A DNA stretch of 64,000 bases. Source: Owenia fusiformis. Lineage: Eukaryota; Annelida; Polychaeta; Sabellida; Oweniidae. The stretch lies in the NCBI GenBank assembly GCA_903813345.2, contig CAIIXF020000005.1:5239375-5303374 (forward strand), in the 5' to 3' direction. This document shows positions 44,608-57,368 of the stretch, piece by piece. Position numbers and translations under genes: made by a program. The notes below the pieces were generated by a model. It had not been told where the DNA came from and did not search any database. It saw only the letters and a program-made list of their open reading frames with translations. Position 1 is the first letter of the stretch. Each line of letters starts with the position of its first letter.

Positions 44608-45046
44608 TTCATTGTTTCGACTGTAACTACGATCCAGATGGAATCGGTGGTTTGGGCGCATGTTCATTGAAGACGGACGATGATTTCCTATTAGTTGACA
44701 CTCCCGGATGTGATTCGGGAACTTGCTTTATAAGGAAGGATCCTAACGGGTGTAAGTATATTTGTCTCTGAATGAAATAATATTTTTCAACATTTTTCAT
44801 TCTAAAAGGATAGAGCAGTTAAGGATAGAGCAGGCGAATTTTACATATTTGTAACGCCATCATATTTCCCATTTAGATATATACCGAGGGTGCGCTGACA
44901 AGGTCAATTTGCCTTTTGACGTGGACACCACCAGTGGAAACTGTGCCTACCAAGGATATGGTCCGTACAAGTCACTTTGGTACTTCTGTGGCACACACGA
45001 ATGCAATAATGGACTTTTGGAGGAGAAATGCTTCGATTGTGTCTAA
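44608..45046 (+). CDS. Secreted Ly6-like Cys-rich protein, copy IV, exons 2-3
   Basis: Exon 2 is 44608-44751 (acceptor 'ctaatttgcag', donor gtaagt). Exon 3 is 44877-45046 (acceptor 'ttcccatttag', TAA at 45044). With exon 1 at 24870-24948 the total is 393 nt, exactly in frame, 130 aa. The mature part starts near HCFDCNYDPDGIGG and has 11 Cys: CxxC at the start, PGCDSGTC and RGC in the middle, FCGTHECN (CxxxxCN) near the end, then CFDCV. This is the Ly6/uPAR/three-finger cysteine layout. There is no C-terminal hydrophobic GPI signal. Function cannot be read from the sequence; such proteins are extracellular ligands or modulators of receptors. This is the only copy in the window with all three exons available. 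Confidence 0.7.
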
Positions 45047-45957
45047 ACGATTTAAATGCAATAGACGTTATGGAAAATGATGTGATTATAATTGAACCAT
45101 TGCATACTGGCACAACGATTGACTTTTGGAGAAGTTAGAAGAGAATTTTGCTTTTGTGTAATCATGCTGAGACAATAATATAAGATTGTAGATTGAAAAT
45201 ATCAAAACAAAGATTCCCCTTCCTGTTTTGTTATATAGAACACATGCTCTTCAGTCTACATTTCTTAATTCTAATATGATGCGTGACGTCACAATAGCTA
45301 GAGTATTTGATTTTCTGGTCTATATTGGAGTATGTATGACCGCTAAAATTGATAAATGCAAATAGTTATTTTTCTTGTCTATTTATCATTAATTTGAATT
45401 TACACAATTTCGGTCATTTAACAATGAACAGAATAAAAATTTTGGAGAAATATTTTCCGCCATAAATCATAAAATCTTGTTTATTCCTTAATTAACAATA
45501 TTTATTTCCAGTTATCCAAAGTAACTTTTTCTTGATGCTGGATCAGTCTTTCATCTTACTTTTTTACTTCATAATACTCTTAATTTCTATTTTCTGTCTG
45601 GAAAGGTAACATCTTACCCTCTATGTCTTTAATAGACTATTAGATGTTAAACTGGTACTGGTATGACTAATATCAGCATGAATTGTTGCTTCAAATATTG
45701 TCCTGGCAACTGTATATTTTTGTACTTAAACACTAGTGTGCCTGTTACTTTACATAAAACCCCCGAAGATTTATTTATCCAATTTGAGGAACATGGATAC
45801 AGCATCAAAAATACATTTGAGATCCATGGTTGAATGAATAAATAAATAGTCATCACCAAATACTTATTGAGCTGTTCCACATAGTAAACATTAATGTTCC
45901 ACTATACAGGTTTACTGTAAATCAATAATCTCAAGTCATTATCATTACTCATTGTAT
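45047..45957. other. 3' tail of copy IV and spacer to NOP14
   Basis: 45047-45240 is homologous to the tails of copies I and III, but the AATAAA at the expected site reads AATAAT. 45241-45957 shows no gene. Confidence 0.5.
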
Positions 45958-46023
45958 ATGTATTGTATTGTATTGTATTGTATTGTATTGTATTGAATTG
46001 TATTGTATTGTATTGTATTGTAT
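45958..46023. repeat. (TATTG)n microsatellite
   Basis: About 13 pentamers with one interruption (tattgaattg), 43 bases beyond the NOP14 stop codon, so it lies in or just past the NOP14 3' UTR. Confidence 0.9.
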
Positions 46024-46065
46024 TTTTTTATATTCACTTGTTATTTATTTGAAATCTGTAGTGTC

Positions 46066-49000
46066 CTATAAAGAGTTCTTTTTTCTCTTCAATGCCTTGA
46101 AGTCTCCCTCCTGCGAAGCTAGCATCTGGTGTATGGCCTTCACCTTTTCATTCCTCTCTTGGTCTCTGCAAGTATATTGTACAGGTATAAAAAGTGAAGT
46201 AATCACATATACAAATGTCTGAGCTAAATTAAAGGGTGGTGTTTAAGGGAGATTTCTTAACTGAAATAAACATTGATATGAAGTTAAAAACTGACCTATC
46301 TAATTTCTCCTTTAGTTGGACTCGTGACAAGAACTGTGCATCTTTTCTGATCTCTCTTACTGCACCCTTGAGTTCCTTCTTATGTTTGTGGATGAGCCGT
46401 TGTGATTCATTTTCCTCTCGTGTTCCAGCACGTTTCTTACGAGCATCAAATCTGAATCACAAAAGTTTTTTTATTATAATAAGTGCGGTGTGGCAGAAAT
46501 AAACTGCCTAATTAGCTGATGTAACGTAATCTTCTTTCTTAATGTTTACCAATACTGTAAAGATAAGGTTGGATATATGACTGACAACAACCTCTGCCTC
46601 TCTGATGTCAAAATATGAAATATGCAAGAATCAGTTTACTTTCAATATATTCTACAAGGCTCTTTTTATATGGTTCAAAATAGATGAGGGAGGATAAGTT
46701 ACACATTTTATTCATATACAAGTGTTTGTAATAAGAATTATACTAAAAAGCTAATGTTACCTTTCATCAAATTTAGGTTCAAAAGTTTTTAATGGTTGGG
46801 GCTTCTTTTTCACCATAGTAAGGTATTGTCTAGGTTTAGTGAATCTTGTATCTAAAGTCTGCACCAGTTTACTGCATTTCTCCTGAACATAAAAGGAAAG
46901 CATACACATTAAACAAGGCATTAACATGATAATATCACCACCTGCCATTTATTACAGACGTCAAACACTGACTGCCAACCACCATCACAAAAAATCTGGA
47001 GACTAAAACAAACTGCAATGAAAACAAATAGATGTTAAATGGTCTCAAGGTCAACATCAATGCTATGACTTTTCAAACTCAATTCTTCAAAACATAATAT
47101 ACAATACCCTCTGTCTTTACATGACCATATTCAATTAAACATAAAATATAACATATGAAATCATACAATTCTATACCTTCATAGATGCAGGATAGAACTT
47201 CACAGGGAGACGTTTCAGGAGACTATAAATTGGTGTAAATATTTCCCGGAATGATTCAAGGTCATTATACTTCTCAACGCAGTCCTCTAGCAGGTGAAGT
47301 GAGGTGTTAATTGCACTTAGTCTGAAAAAATTAGAGAAATAGAAACATGCAACTAGAACTCATGACTTATTGTTATACACAATAGTTACACTACATTCAA
47401 GGGGCACAGAGCAGGATATACTTTTTTCTAAAAGTCTATAATGTCTCTAGTGACAAGGAGTAGCAAGCTTCAGTACAGTATGTTGAATGTGAATGGTTTA
47501 TATATGAACGCCCATGATAAACGCTTTTGTTGCACATTGTTCATCAAAAGATGAATTATTGACTTTATTTTTTTTCTTAGAATCATAAGTAATGTTCTAC
47601 CTTATTTCTATTGACTGTTCAGGTCGCTTAGAAATCTCTGACATATCTTCTCCACAAAATATTGTCTGGAACTTAAGAGGGCCTACTTCTGTTTTCCTAG
47701 AAAGGGATAACAAAAATTACATTACATTACATTACATTGGTATGAATAACTTTCCATCTGATCATCAATATTAACATCAAGACAATATTTAGGAACCCTC
47801 TACATCATCAACAAGGTTTCGCTGCTGCCAATCGATTATTAATTATAAAACAAGTGTATTTTGTGATCCATATACATGTCATAATAAAGAGGAATCATGA
47901 TAAAAATCAAGTGCTACTTTTGATTATGAAGGAAATAAATAATATTTTTAAAAAAGTGCTACTTAAATATGAATTTCAGACTGACCTGACAACTGACACT
48001 AGCATGAATAACTACAGAAAAGGAATTATGTTTAGAGAATATGCTGTTAGAGTGTGTTACCTTGTGTCATCCTTAGTTACGTTTAAGAGATCTGTACCTG
48101 GGCCTACAGGTCTGAATGGGGGAAGTACATCATCGGCTGAAAAACATTAAGAACAGATTTTGTAAGTGGCTCTTGACCTCTGTGTCACACATCCTCATAG
48201 TAACGCTCAATGACTACCTTTAAGGGATAAATTCAAAACATGAAAGAGAATGAAACTTGATACTTACCCTTTCTTTTCTTAGTGCTTACTCCTAAAGCAA
48301 GAATTCCACGTAGGAAGTTGATCAACTCTGGTATATATCGTTTTGATAGACTCACATACTGCAAATTAAAGTATAGCCTTCATAATCTAGATAATAACAA
48401 TGCAAAAGCAGAATAAAGCATCTGACAAAACTGTCAGGCTCTTTCAATAAGGCTATGTGAAAAATCATCAAGGAGAATGTGTCAATTTGCCTGCATAAAT
48501 ATCAATATCTAAAATATCAATAGAATGACCCTTTTACTTTTCGATTTATAGCAAAAAAAAGTTTGGTGCAGTTGAGATCCGAATGACTTTTGACAAAGTA
48601 AACAAGAATTAGTCCTTTTGATGAGAGCTGGCTATAGCGACAGTACATCTAGGAGGTTGATAAGAATGGGATGGGGTTACCTGTAGGAAAACTGTACATA
48701 AATAGAGACCTGAGGCTACATCTGTGAGATTCTTCACTGGACTCTAAAACATAAAAAAATACTTTAAATATTTTAGTTCATCATATTTTTCAATAAGGCT
48801 TAATACAAAAGATGATACAACAACCAGTTTGAGTATTTTCGATATAATAATCTATTAATGAGACCTTGATCATTGTAATGATAATTTAAAGAGACTTACC
48901 TTGGCTAGAATGGTTCCCATAAAGAGCATAGCTGGGGTGGTGATATGATGTTGGAAGTCAGATGTGGGATACAATACAGCAATCAATCGGAGATAAAATA

Positions 49001-52000
49001 CCTGTAAATTGAAGAGTTCATTCAATGCTTAACCAACACAAGCTTTGGCAAAATAAACCTCCCCTAGAAGAATTCATAATCACATTTCTTCTATATACTT
49101 ATATATTCATTTGGGTTGGGTCTCAATTACACCAACGTAAAACAGCAGTGTATCAGAAATAGTGGGAGTTCCAGTGATCTCCCCAGCATTAAAACAAGTG
49201 GGTGCAGCACCCAACTGAAATTTTGAAAATAAGCTGGCTTCCACCTGAAAATCCATTTGGACCCACTTGAAAATGAGAAAAAATGATGAAAAATAAGCAT
49301 AATTTGACCAACTTTGGTCTGAATTGTGAAAATGAGAATAATGCATCCACGTGAGAAAAGATTCTGTGGAGATCAGTGAGTTCTATTCTTGTGACATTTC
49401 TTTCAAATTGTACTTACTGTATCAAGTGTTGGGAATACTCCTCTGCCCCCATGTCTCTCTGCATGTGACGTAAACGCCTCAACACATTCAATGAGCACAG
49501 CAGACATTGTCTCCCCTAGGAACTGGGGAAACTGCTTGTTCAGGCTGTATATATGTCGGGTGATACTGTCTATCAGGTCAAGGTCCAGTTTTGGCTGCAT
49601 GGCCAGCTCACCAAGGTATTGCAGTAGGATGCTACTAAATGTCTACAATTGATAAACAAACATTCAACATTGGAAAGACATGTTCATTACATGTGTATGC
49701 ATCAAAATCCTGTGAAAAAGTAGCCGTGTCTTTGAGCAAACAAAGGATTTATTGTATCACCTCCATTTTTGGCACACATCTTTGCCTGATTCTATCTTCA
49801 AATATGACACTGGTTTTGACCATATACATACCTTTAGTTTTTCTTTATTCCCCTCAGCAAGACTAACATGGTGACATTTACGAATACGCTCAATAATTGT
49901 CACTTGGTCTTTTGAGGTTGCTCCCTCTATCAATCTCATAAATTCTTCAAAGCTGTCTGGAGCTACAATTATATATTAATAACATGAGCAATGTGTGAAG
50001 GAGGATTAAAATTCAAAGTATTGACTACGTGCAAAGCTTTACATACAAACGCAAGATTTCATTGTTTTCTAAAACTATTCAAATATCTAACCTCCAAATC
50101 CATATTACGAATAAACAAATTTCTGGAGAATTACCTTTGAAAACATATGGTAACTCTTTTGATGCCTTTTCTATCACTTCCTGCTTTTTCTGAAACACAA
50201 ATTATAGTATTTATTATCTTGTCTGAAAAAATCACATCTTCCTATTCAAATATAGTAAAACTTGTCTTAGTGGAACATCTTGGGTACCTTTAAAAAGTGT
50301 TCAACTTGGGGGTGTTCCACTAATAAAGGTTCATTTAACAGTTAGTCAGTCGGTCTTGGGACTCTTAAACAGTGTTACAGTAATAGAGGTGATCCACTTC
50401 TAAAGGTGTTCCACCTTACAGGTTTCACTGTACTTTATACACGCATTAAAACTGTGCCCTCTGCAGTCTGTTTTCATTACATTTGTGACAATGTAAAATA
50501 TGCTATTTTGCCAGAAGAAAATTTTGCAAACTAGATAATGGCAACTCCGCGGAGTAGCAAATCCCAACGAACAAAATATCAATTACCGAATTCCAATCAA
50601 TTATACTCATTACTTTGGTTATAATTGAACATTTTAGATTTTAGAATTGCGAATTCCTGCAAAGCAGCCATTTTGAATTTTCTGAGGTACAAATCTGAAA
50701 AATAATACCATAATTGTGATCTACTTCAAAATTCCTTCAATTTGAGTATTATATGGCCATACTTTGAAGGGATCGAAAAATTATTGTGAAATCGTACATT
50801 AGACGGCCATTTTGAATTTTACGAGGCTCGAATCAGAAAAAAGATATAGTATTTGCAATCTACTCTTAATTGCCTTTCATTTGAGTATAATAAAGCTATA
50901 CTTCAGAAAGATCTAAAAATTAGCGAAAATTTCTGTTTTCCTGACCCCCCATACACGGCCCCTGGGGGTCGGGATGAAAAACACGGAATATATGTGAAAT
51001 AGATAGATGTTGCGAATATACTACCAAAATTTCAAACAATAATATTAATTACTTTGGTTTAGAATGAAAAATTTAAGATTTTTGCAAAAAAGTCCGTCAT
51101 TTTTACAGCGGCGGCCATCTTGAAAAAATGTTTTTTGCGTAAAACTATTCATCAATATACATCTTTCCACCAAATATGAAGAAAATCCGTCAACTAATAT
51201 TTGAGTTATCTTCCGGACAGACGGACGGACAGACGGACGGACGGACGGAGGGCTTCACTATATCCCTACCGAACTTCGTTCGTTGGGATAATAAAGCAGT
51301 CAATTTAACATGTTTTGCAGACTTATAGTAGAAACAATCCTGTCATTTACAAATGGATTTACCTTTGGATCAAGTGGTTTCAATATTTTTGATTGCTTAG
51401 CCAGAGTTTCTTTGGGATTGACATCATCTCCTGAGTCAGGGTCATCACTATCTATGTCATCATAACTGTCTTCATCTTCTTCATCCCCATCACTTGCATC
51501 TTCCTCACCAGCCTCAGCATCTTCATTATCGCTTTCACCTGAAAAAGGTTAACAGAAATTGCAGGTGTACTAGGTGTATGTTTGTGATAAAGATAAAGTT
51601 AAGTTCCCTTTAATTGGATTAAGAAACTACTATTAGGTAGCATGCATTAACATAGATTTTACTTAGCATTATTTCGTCCCCATCATGATGACGATAGGTG
51701 GGTCTTAGAGACCTTCTCGGTGTAGCATATATGGATATGATATCAACTGCATAATGATATATACCTACATGTGTGGAATAACAAACAACATTGAAATATT
51801 ACATGAGTATCAATAATATCATTGATAATATCAATACAGTTTTGCCACTAATATTAGCACAACTATGTGTTAAATCTTGCTATCTGACTTTCTCTCAATC
51901 ATCTACAGACTTTAGTATGATGATATTGTTTCTTGTTTTTGCACCACCGAAAATATCAGAAGGCTTTTACCTTCATCACCATCCTTATCATCTTCCTCCT

Positions 52001-54892
52001 CTGCAGCAGCATCATCATCATCATCTTCATCATCACTGTTGACCAGTTTACCATCCTTATAAACAACATAACCAGGTGTATTGTCCCCACCCTCATAATC
52101 CATGCCATCATCTAAATCGTCAGCTGATCTATGTTGGACAGCTCCCGTCTCAATGCTAATACCTTTCATCCGTAGTCTCCTATCAGCCTAAAGTACAATG
52201 ATGTACATGTATATACAGCAGATCTTGAATGTGTTAGTGAGATTGTAGTGGAGCCAAATAAATGTGTAAGTTCTTTAGACACTTAACACTCATTTTTGGC
52301 ATTTCCTTGAGTAAGTGCTTTAATTTACAATACAATAATTATATTTCTATGTAGATTCATCACTCTGGTAATACATAAAATAACTTATAAATAAACTCAT
52401 AAAATTAAATAACTTATTTTGATAAAATTAGTTGGATGACTGGCGAAACCTCAAAAAATAAATCATTATTCTCTGAAGTAACTGAAGTTGAGTTATTTAA
52501 TAATTCTATTCTTTAGTTTTAAAGGCCTTAAATTCAAAAATTAAAGAGGACTTATCTAAATGAATTCAAAGCTTACCTCCAACTTATCAAGCCTTTCTTT
52601 TTCTTCCTTAGCTATTTCTTCTTCAGTCTTCATCCTATCTGATGCCTGAAACATCAACATTTGCAAAAATCATGTAAATACACAACATCATAGAGAATCA
52701 CAAAGTTTGGTGAAATAACTCAATTAGAAGCAAAAATATGGTACATATGCCCTCTATCTGCATGAATATGACCTAGTAAGCAACTTCAATATCCAAATGT
52801 GTATCATGTGCTTCAATATTTAATCTGAAAAAGAATCTTAGACCATTTTGAAACCAATTTATTGTACGGTACGATATTTTATTTGGGTAATATGCTATCC
52901 TAAAAATCGAGATGATGAATAACCCAGATGCGAGTAGAAATAATCTCGATTTACATCATTAAAAATTAAAAATTCAGTCAAAGTAATATCATATTTGAAA
53001 TCTACATGTAAAATTACATCTAGAAATGTGGTTTTTAAAAGTGTTTATCAACTTTGAAAAATTAATTTTCTTTGAAAATGTGCCTTCTAGCTCGGGGAGA
53101 TTCCCCATAGACCACATGCTATAAAATCACAAAAAATGAAATATCTTTTCTTTTAGTGGACAGATAATATTTTGCTTTCCTGGACATATTTTCATGAGTA
53201 TAAGTATCAGACACGTAAGGGTTATATGAAAATTGAGCCACTTAAATTTATAATATTCAAGTTTAAGGGAACTTTCTTATATACCTGCCATGTTAATTGA
53301 CCCGAATCAGCCACCTGGTGGTGAAACTGGTAACTACCTACTCGCATTTGGGTAATTAGTCTTAATGACTTGGAAGTGACTGAATCCACTTAATTTCATA
53401 TTACTTTTAGACAAATTCCTGTCATTTAAGATAGCTCTGGAAAGTGTGAATTCAGGTCCTATAGAATATAGATGGCAGCACCTACCTTGCCAGTTATTTC
53501 AAACTGCAGTTCTCTGACCATGACATCATAGTCATCTGATTTTGGCTTCTCAACTTCCTTAGACTGTTTCTAAAAATATAATAATATGTTTAATAACATA
53601 GTTGCTAAAAGGGTATATAAATATTGGACAGATAAAGTGTTAGTTTTTTCTTTTTTAGTGTTCACTTAGAAGAGGTGCTTGTCATTGCACAAGTGTCTAA
53701 AAAGCAAAGTGATTTGTGAATTATTTTGGCTGGTATCTTCTTTGCCATCAAGGTCATAATTTAAGTATTCCAATTTTAAAATCTTCATATCAAGTTACCT
53801 TTATGCCTCCAATCAACATGCGTAGTTCCTGCCAATCCGAGTCCAGTTTATCAGTCACCTCAATGGTCTTGTCTTTTTCCACTTGACGGTCATACTGGAA
53901 CAACAACAAATATGAGCTTTTATAACAAATGAATTTCCCTTACTCTTTCAAGAAGAAGCTTATAGGATGTGAATATACAGACCAGTACTTGATATCTCTG
54001 CTGTGTTTAAAAACCATAGAACTGCACTCAACATTATTAGTTTACATCACATTATACTAAAATATACAAATGAACTTTGGAGGTAAGTGGTTGCATTTTC
54101 TAGGTTGCAAATTTTAGCAGTAATGTTGTCCTCGAAATTTTATTTTTTAACACACAAGTAAAAACATATCTTTCAAGTTTACAATATACATGTATATGAA
54201 TTAAGTTCAGGGCCATCATGCATCCTGATAAAGTGACCATTGCATGGTCATAGCTGGTTACCTTTGCTTTCTTGGACTTAGCTATGGTCTCTTCCATTCT
54301 CTCCTTCCATGTTTTCTCAGAGTCTCTGTCCATGAACTCCTTTTGTGTAAGGAATCCACCAAAATGCTCCTCAGCTACCATCTTACCTAAGGAAATATTA
54401 AGCAAAACATGTATCATTCAATTGAGTTTTGAAGATTAAAATTGTTTGATATAGGATAATGTTTTTTATTTCTTAATCTTATCTACATAATTTCTATTCC
54501 TACAAGTGTATTAATCATTTAGAAAATATTTCTACTATCTAGTATATTGGATATACTTGTTAATTGATTTTTACATCATGGTAAGCCACACCGTTTCCAT
54601 CTCTACCATTTAATAGAGAGACAAGGCAGATTCTTCTGACCAACATTCATAGCAATATATTTCATACATATTTTCTCAGAATATATCTCATATCAAAAAC
54701 CTCCTATTGCATAACCCTAAAACCAAATGAAAACAGAATATGCATACCTGTTATCCGCCCCTCATCCTCATCCTCACTATCACTGTGTCTTGGGGCTTCA
54801 AACTTCTCCAGCTGTGATAGAGACTGGCCATAATGTGTCAGCTCCTCTCCACTGTTCAAACTGTACCTTGATGTAGATCTATCATGGCTTTT
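46066..54892 (-). CDS. NOP14: NOP14, nucleolar protein of the small-subunit processome (5' end missing)
   Basis: Nineteen exons, 5' to 3': 54892-54748, 54386-54262, 53894-53799, 53569-53486, 52645-52577, 52187-51971, 51538-51363, 50189-50135, 49962-49832, 49642-49418, 49001-48900, 48743-48681, 48358-48268, 48136-48061, 47696-47601, 47321-47177, 46882-46761, 46451-46296, 46165-46066. All have GT-AG borders and the sum is 2,274 nt, in frame to TAG 46068-46066. Landmarks shared with NOP14: GEELTHYGQSL, AEEHFGGFL, DYDVMVRELQFE, SADDLDDGMDY, acidic tracts (exons 6-7), LPYVFKAPDSFEEF, IIERIRKCHHVSLAEGNK, RLIHKHKKELKGAVREIRKD, and SQEGDFKALKRKK at the end. NOP14 works with NOC4, EMG1 and UTP14 in 18S rRNA maturation in the nucleolus. 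Human NOP14 is 857 aa; here 757 are visible and ~110 N-terminal residues were not found. Confidence 0.95.
49172..49378. mobile_element. 207-bp MITE in a NOP14 intron
   Basis: Starts cagtgatctccccag, ends ctgtggagatcagtg, flanked by AGTTC at 49167-49171 and 49379-49383. The related copy at 61577-61769 shares 'cagtgatctccccagcatta' and 'cctgaaaatccattt'. Non-coding. Confidence 0.75.
50536..51292. repeat. Dispersed repeat with GACG microsatellite, in a NOP14 intron
   Basis: Begins near ggcaactccgcggagtagca. It has 'atcccaacgaac' (50561) mirrored by 'gttcgttgggat' (51278), and internal repeats of 'gccattttgaattttc.gagg'. It ends after 'cagacggacggacggac' (51215-51250). A shorter relative lies at 303-610. 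Confidence 0.7.
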
Positions 54893-54934
54893 CTATAAAG
54901 CACCAACATCAATCAATAAATATAACTTAATGTT

Positions 54935-55547
54935 ATGGTGTTCTCCCAATTGTTGAATATTCTGCCTAGCATGTCATTTTGTATCTTCTGATCTCACGCT
55001 CAATGTATGCTTTCAACTCTTCAATGGTCCCTGGGTGGTCAACATAGACCAGATCTTTGAGATATCCCTAAAGTCTGCATTATTGGGGCAAAATGGTGCC
55101 TGGATTGAGCACATTCTCTATTTTAGACTTTTAATCTCAGAAACTTGAAACTAAACTGAACAGAATAGAATTTGTTTCTGATCCATCAACTATAATTTGT
55201 TGAGGTCTGAGAGAAATTCATCAACAGATAAATGAATGAATATTTAGTATGTTAAAGTGGCAGCAAAGACAAAGACTAGAAAGTATAAAAAATAAAATCC
55301 TGAAATAAAGTCAAAAAGGGAGAATCGTTAGACAAAATCATGACATGAAATGATGACAGAAAAAAATATTATATGACACTTTTTCCTTAACTAACTCCAA
55401 TCTCAGTGTCTTTATTGTTTGCTGTCAACATGTACATCATCAGTTTGAATGAAGCTTTAAATACCAAGCACTTTTGTGCCAGTGGGGAGGTTTTAGATTA
55501 TGTTGGCCAAAGTGCTAGAACATTTATTTTAATTAGGAGAACACCAT
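54935..55547. mobile_element. Degraded DNA transposon with Tc1/mariner-like C-terminal relic
   Basis: Ends atggtgttctcccaatt (54935-54951) and aattaggagaacaccat (55531-55547) are inverses with one mismatch. On the minus strand, 55064-54966 reads GYLKDLVYVDHPGTIEELKA and onward to a stop, matching the 'LK..VY..NP.TI.ELK' C-terminal motif of Tc1/mariner-type transposases. The catalytic part is gone. It lies just upstream (in gene direction) of the first recognised NOP14 exon. Confidence 0.5.
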
Positions 55548-57360
55548 GCTCCAATTGATTTTCCTTGCACATAATATAATATAATACATCATCAAGATTA
55601 CTCCCTTAGCCATCCATGTATGTACATCCCTTCAAATAAGAGAAGACATGAAAATAGTCTTAATCAAGAAAATGCAATGTACATATGTATGTCTATAGGG
55701 AGAAACTTCAATTGTTGTGGCTTGCACAAAGTATTCTGTAAGGTCGGAATCACCTGTATAGGAAGTATGGGATTCCCTATCTGTATAACTTACCAAGCTC
55801 CATAACACTGGCTATTTATAACTCTGTTAGGAGAGGAAGTTTACAGATTGCGGAATTCTGCAAAACAAGGTCATGTTTTGCTTTGTATGAGTTAATACCA
55901 ATTCATTTCGGAAATAAATACATTTCTAAACACAAGAAGGTGAGTTTTATCATTAGCAAACTGTTGAGAATAAACACTTGAATCAAAGAATCTATAAACT
56001 GAAAGAAAGCACAAATATGAGTCTTCACTTCTATGTCAATGCTTCTTAAGCCTATTTTCATACAAGACTATTTTTAATTTTTTATCTAGTTTTTGCCATT
56101 ATAATATCATAAATATATTTCATGTTCAATTTGATGATATTTGTGAACATCAAACTCATCTAATATATAATTTGTGTGAATTGGACAAAAATCTACAAAG
56201 TGTAAGCACTTTTTTGAGAAAATCTATGACCATCATATCAGTCACTCAGGGTATTTGAGAGGTCAAAGGTCACAATGATCATACGCTCACAACAGCTACA
56301 GGGGGGGGGGAGATTTCCCAAAGACGACCTTTCGTATTGGCACGTTCGAAAACAATTGAACTGATATTAACGCCATTCCCACGATTTCAGATTTAACTTT
56401 GCGCATGCGCAGCACTGAGAGAGCACGTGCTCATGATTGTTCACGTGATCACATACTGCAATTTGATTGGAGATGATGCGGGAGATGACGTAATGGGGAA
56501 TCCTAAGAATACTAAAGTACTTTACTTCAAGTAACTCGGAAAACATTTGTTTCACTTTTTAGAGTCAACCTAACCTGATTGATCAGCGAGCTCATTACAG
56601 ATTGTGCCACAAAAGACAAAACTGTGAAGATTGAATGATGAGCCTAATCTAGTAACTAATTACACAATAAATGGAGTCCCAATCAAAACATGAACAGTTA
56701 AAGCTAGCAGCTAATGATAACATTATTCATTCATAGAATATTGCTCATTATTTACAAAAACAAAACAGAAACATGGTAACAAGAAAAACACCCACATATG
56801 AGATAATAAATTGCCGCTTCAACGCCTTCAAGATAAATATGAAAATCAATTTTTCAACTTACATCCATAATTAATATTCGGTACACTGTAATACAATGTA
56901 ATACAATGTCAAACAATCTGAACATCAAAGTTGCCACAGGAGTTGATATCAAAGAAGACTAAAATGGGAAAATGAGATTTACAAGTATGGAAACTACATA
57001 TCTCTAGGTTACGGATACGACAGGGGTTCACTCAAATTTGTTCTGATGTCTTGCTCATATCACTAAGATGAGATTTACCTACTAAAATATAGATTTGGTT
57101 GAAGGTTGTGAAATTTTCCCTTTGGCTGCATGATGTCAATATTACTGGAGGAGCATTTAAACCAGCCTCTGCTTTGGATGTTAAAAATAGAAAACAATCA
57201 ATGTACCTACAGTGAAAATGGAATAAAGGCAGCATAACATAACAGTAGGAATAACTTTATATCAAAAATATCAGGAAATATCAACTATTTCCACGGGTAT
57301 TTTATGAGATCGATGCTTCATTTATTCATTTCAAAATTATCAGCTGAAAAATGCCAAGTT
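55548..57360. other. No gene recognised
   Basis: Some splice-like signals on the minus strand (donors at ~55791 and ~56862) border frames that do not resemble the missing NOP14 N-terminus. A minus-strand frame at 57080-57213 between a plausible acceptor and donor encodes ~45 residues without a recognised domain. The NRF-1/E-box cluster at 56401 is listed separately. Confidence 0.35.
56401..56493. promoter_or_regulatory. NRF-1 / E-box / CRE-like cluster
   Basis: GCGCATGCGC at 56401-56410, CACGTG at 56423 and 56442, and TGACGTAA at 56486 within 93 bases. NRF-1 palindromes mark many housekeeping promoters. It is 1.5 kb upstream of the first recognised NOP14 exon, so it may belong to that gene's promoter, but the missing first exon was not located. 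Confidence 0.35.
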
Positions 57361-57368
57361 ATGTAATA

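Noticed and set aside
51912-52169. 85-codon Asp/Glu-rich frame
   Set aside because: It is the reading frame of NOP14 exon 6 extended into the intron, not a separate gene.
55791-55862. Possible small first exon on the minus strand with a strong gtaagt donor
   Set aside because: All three frames from the upstream acceptor hit stops, and the short ATG frame does not resemble the NOP14 N-terminus.
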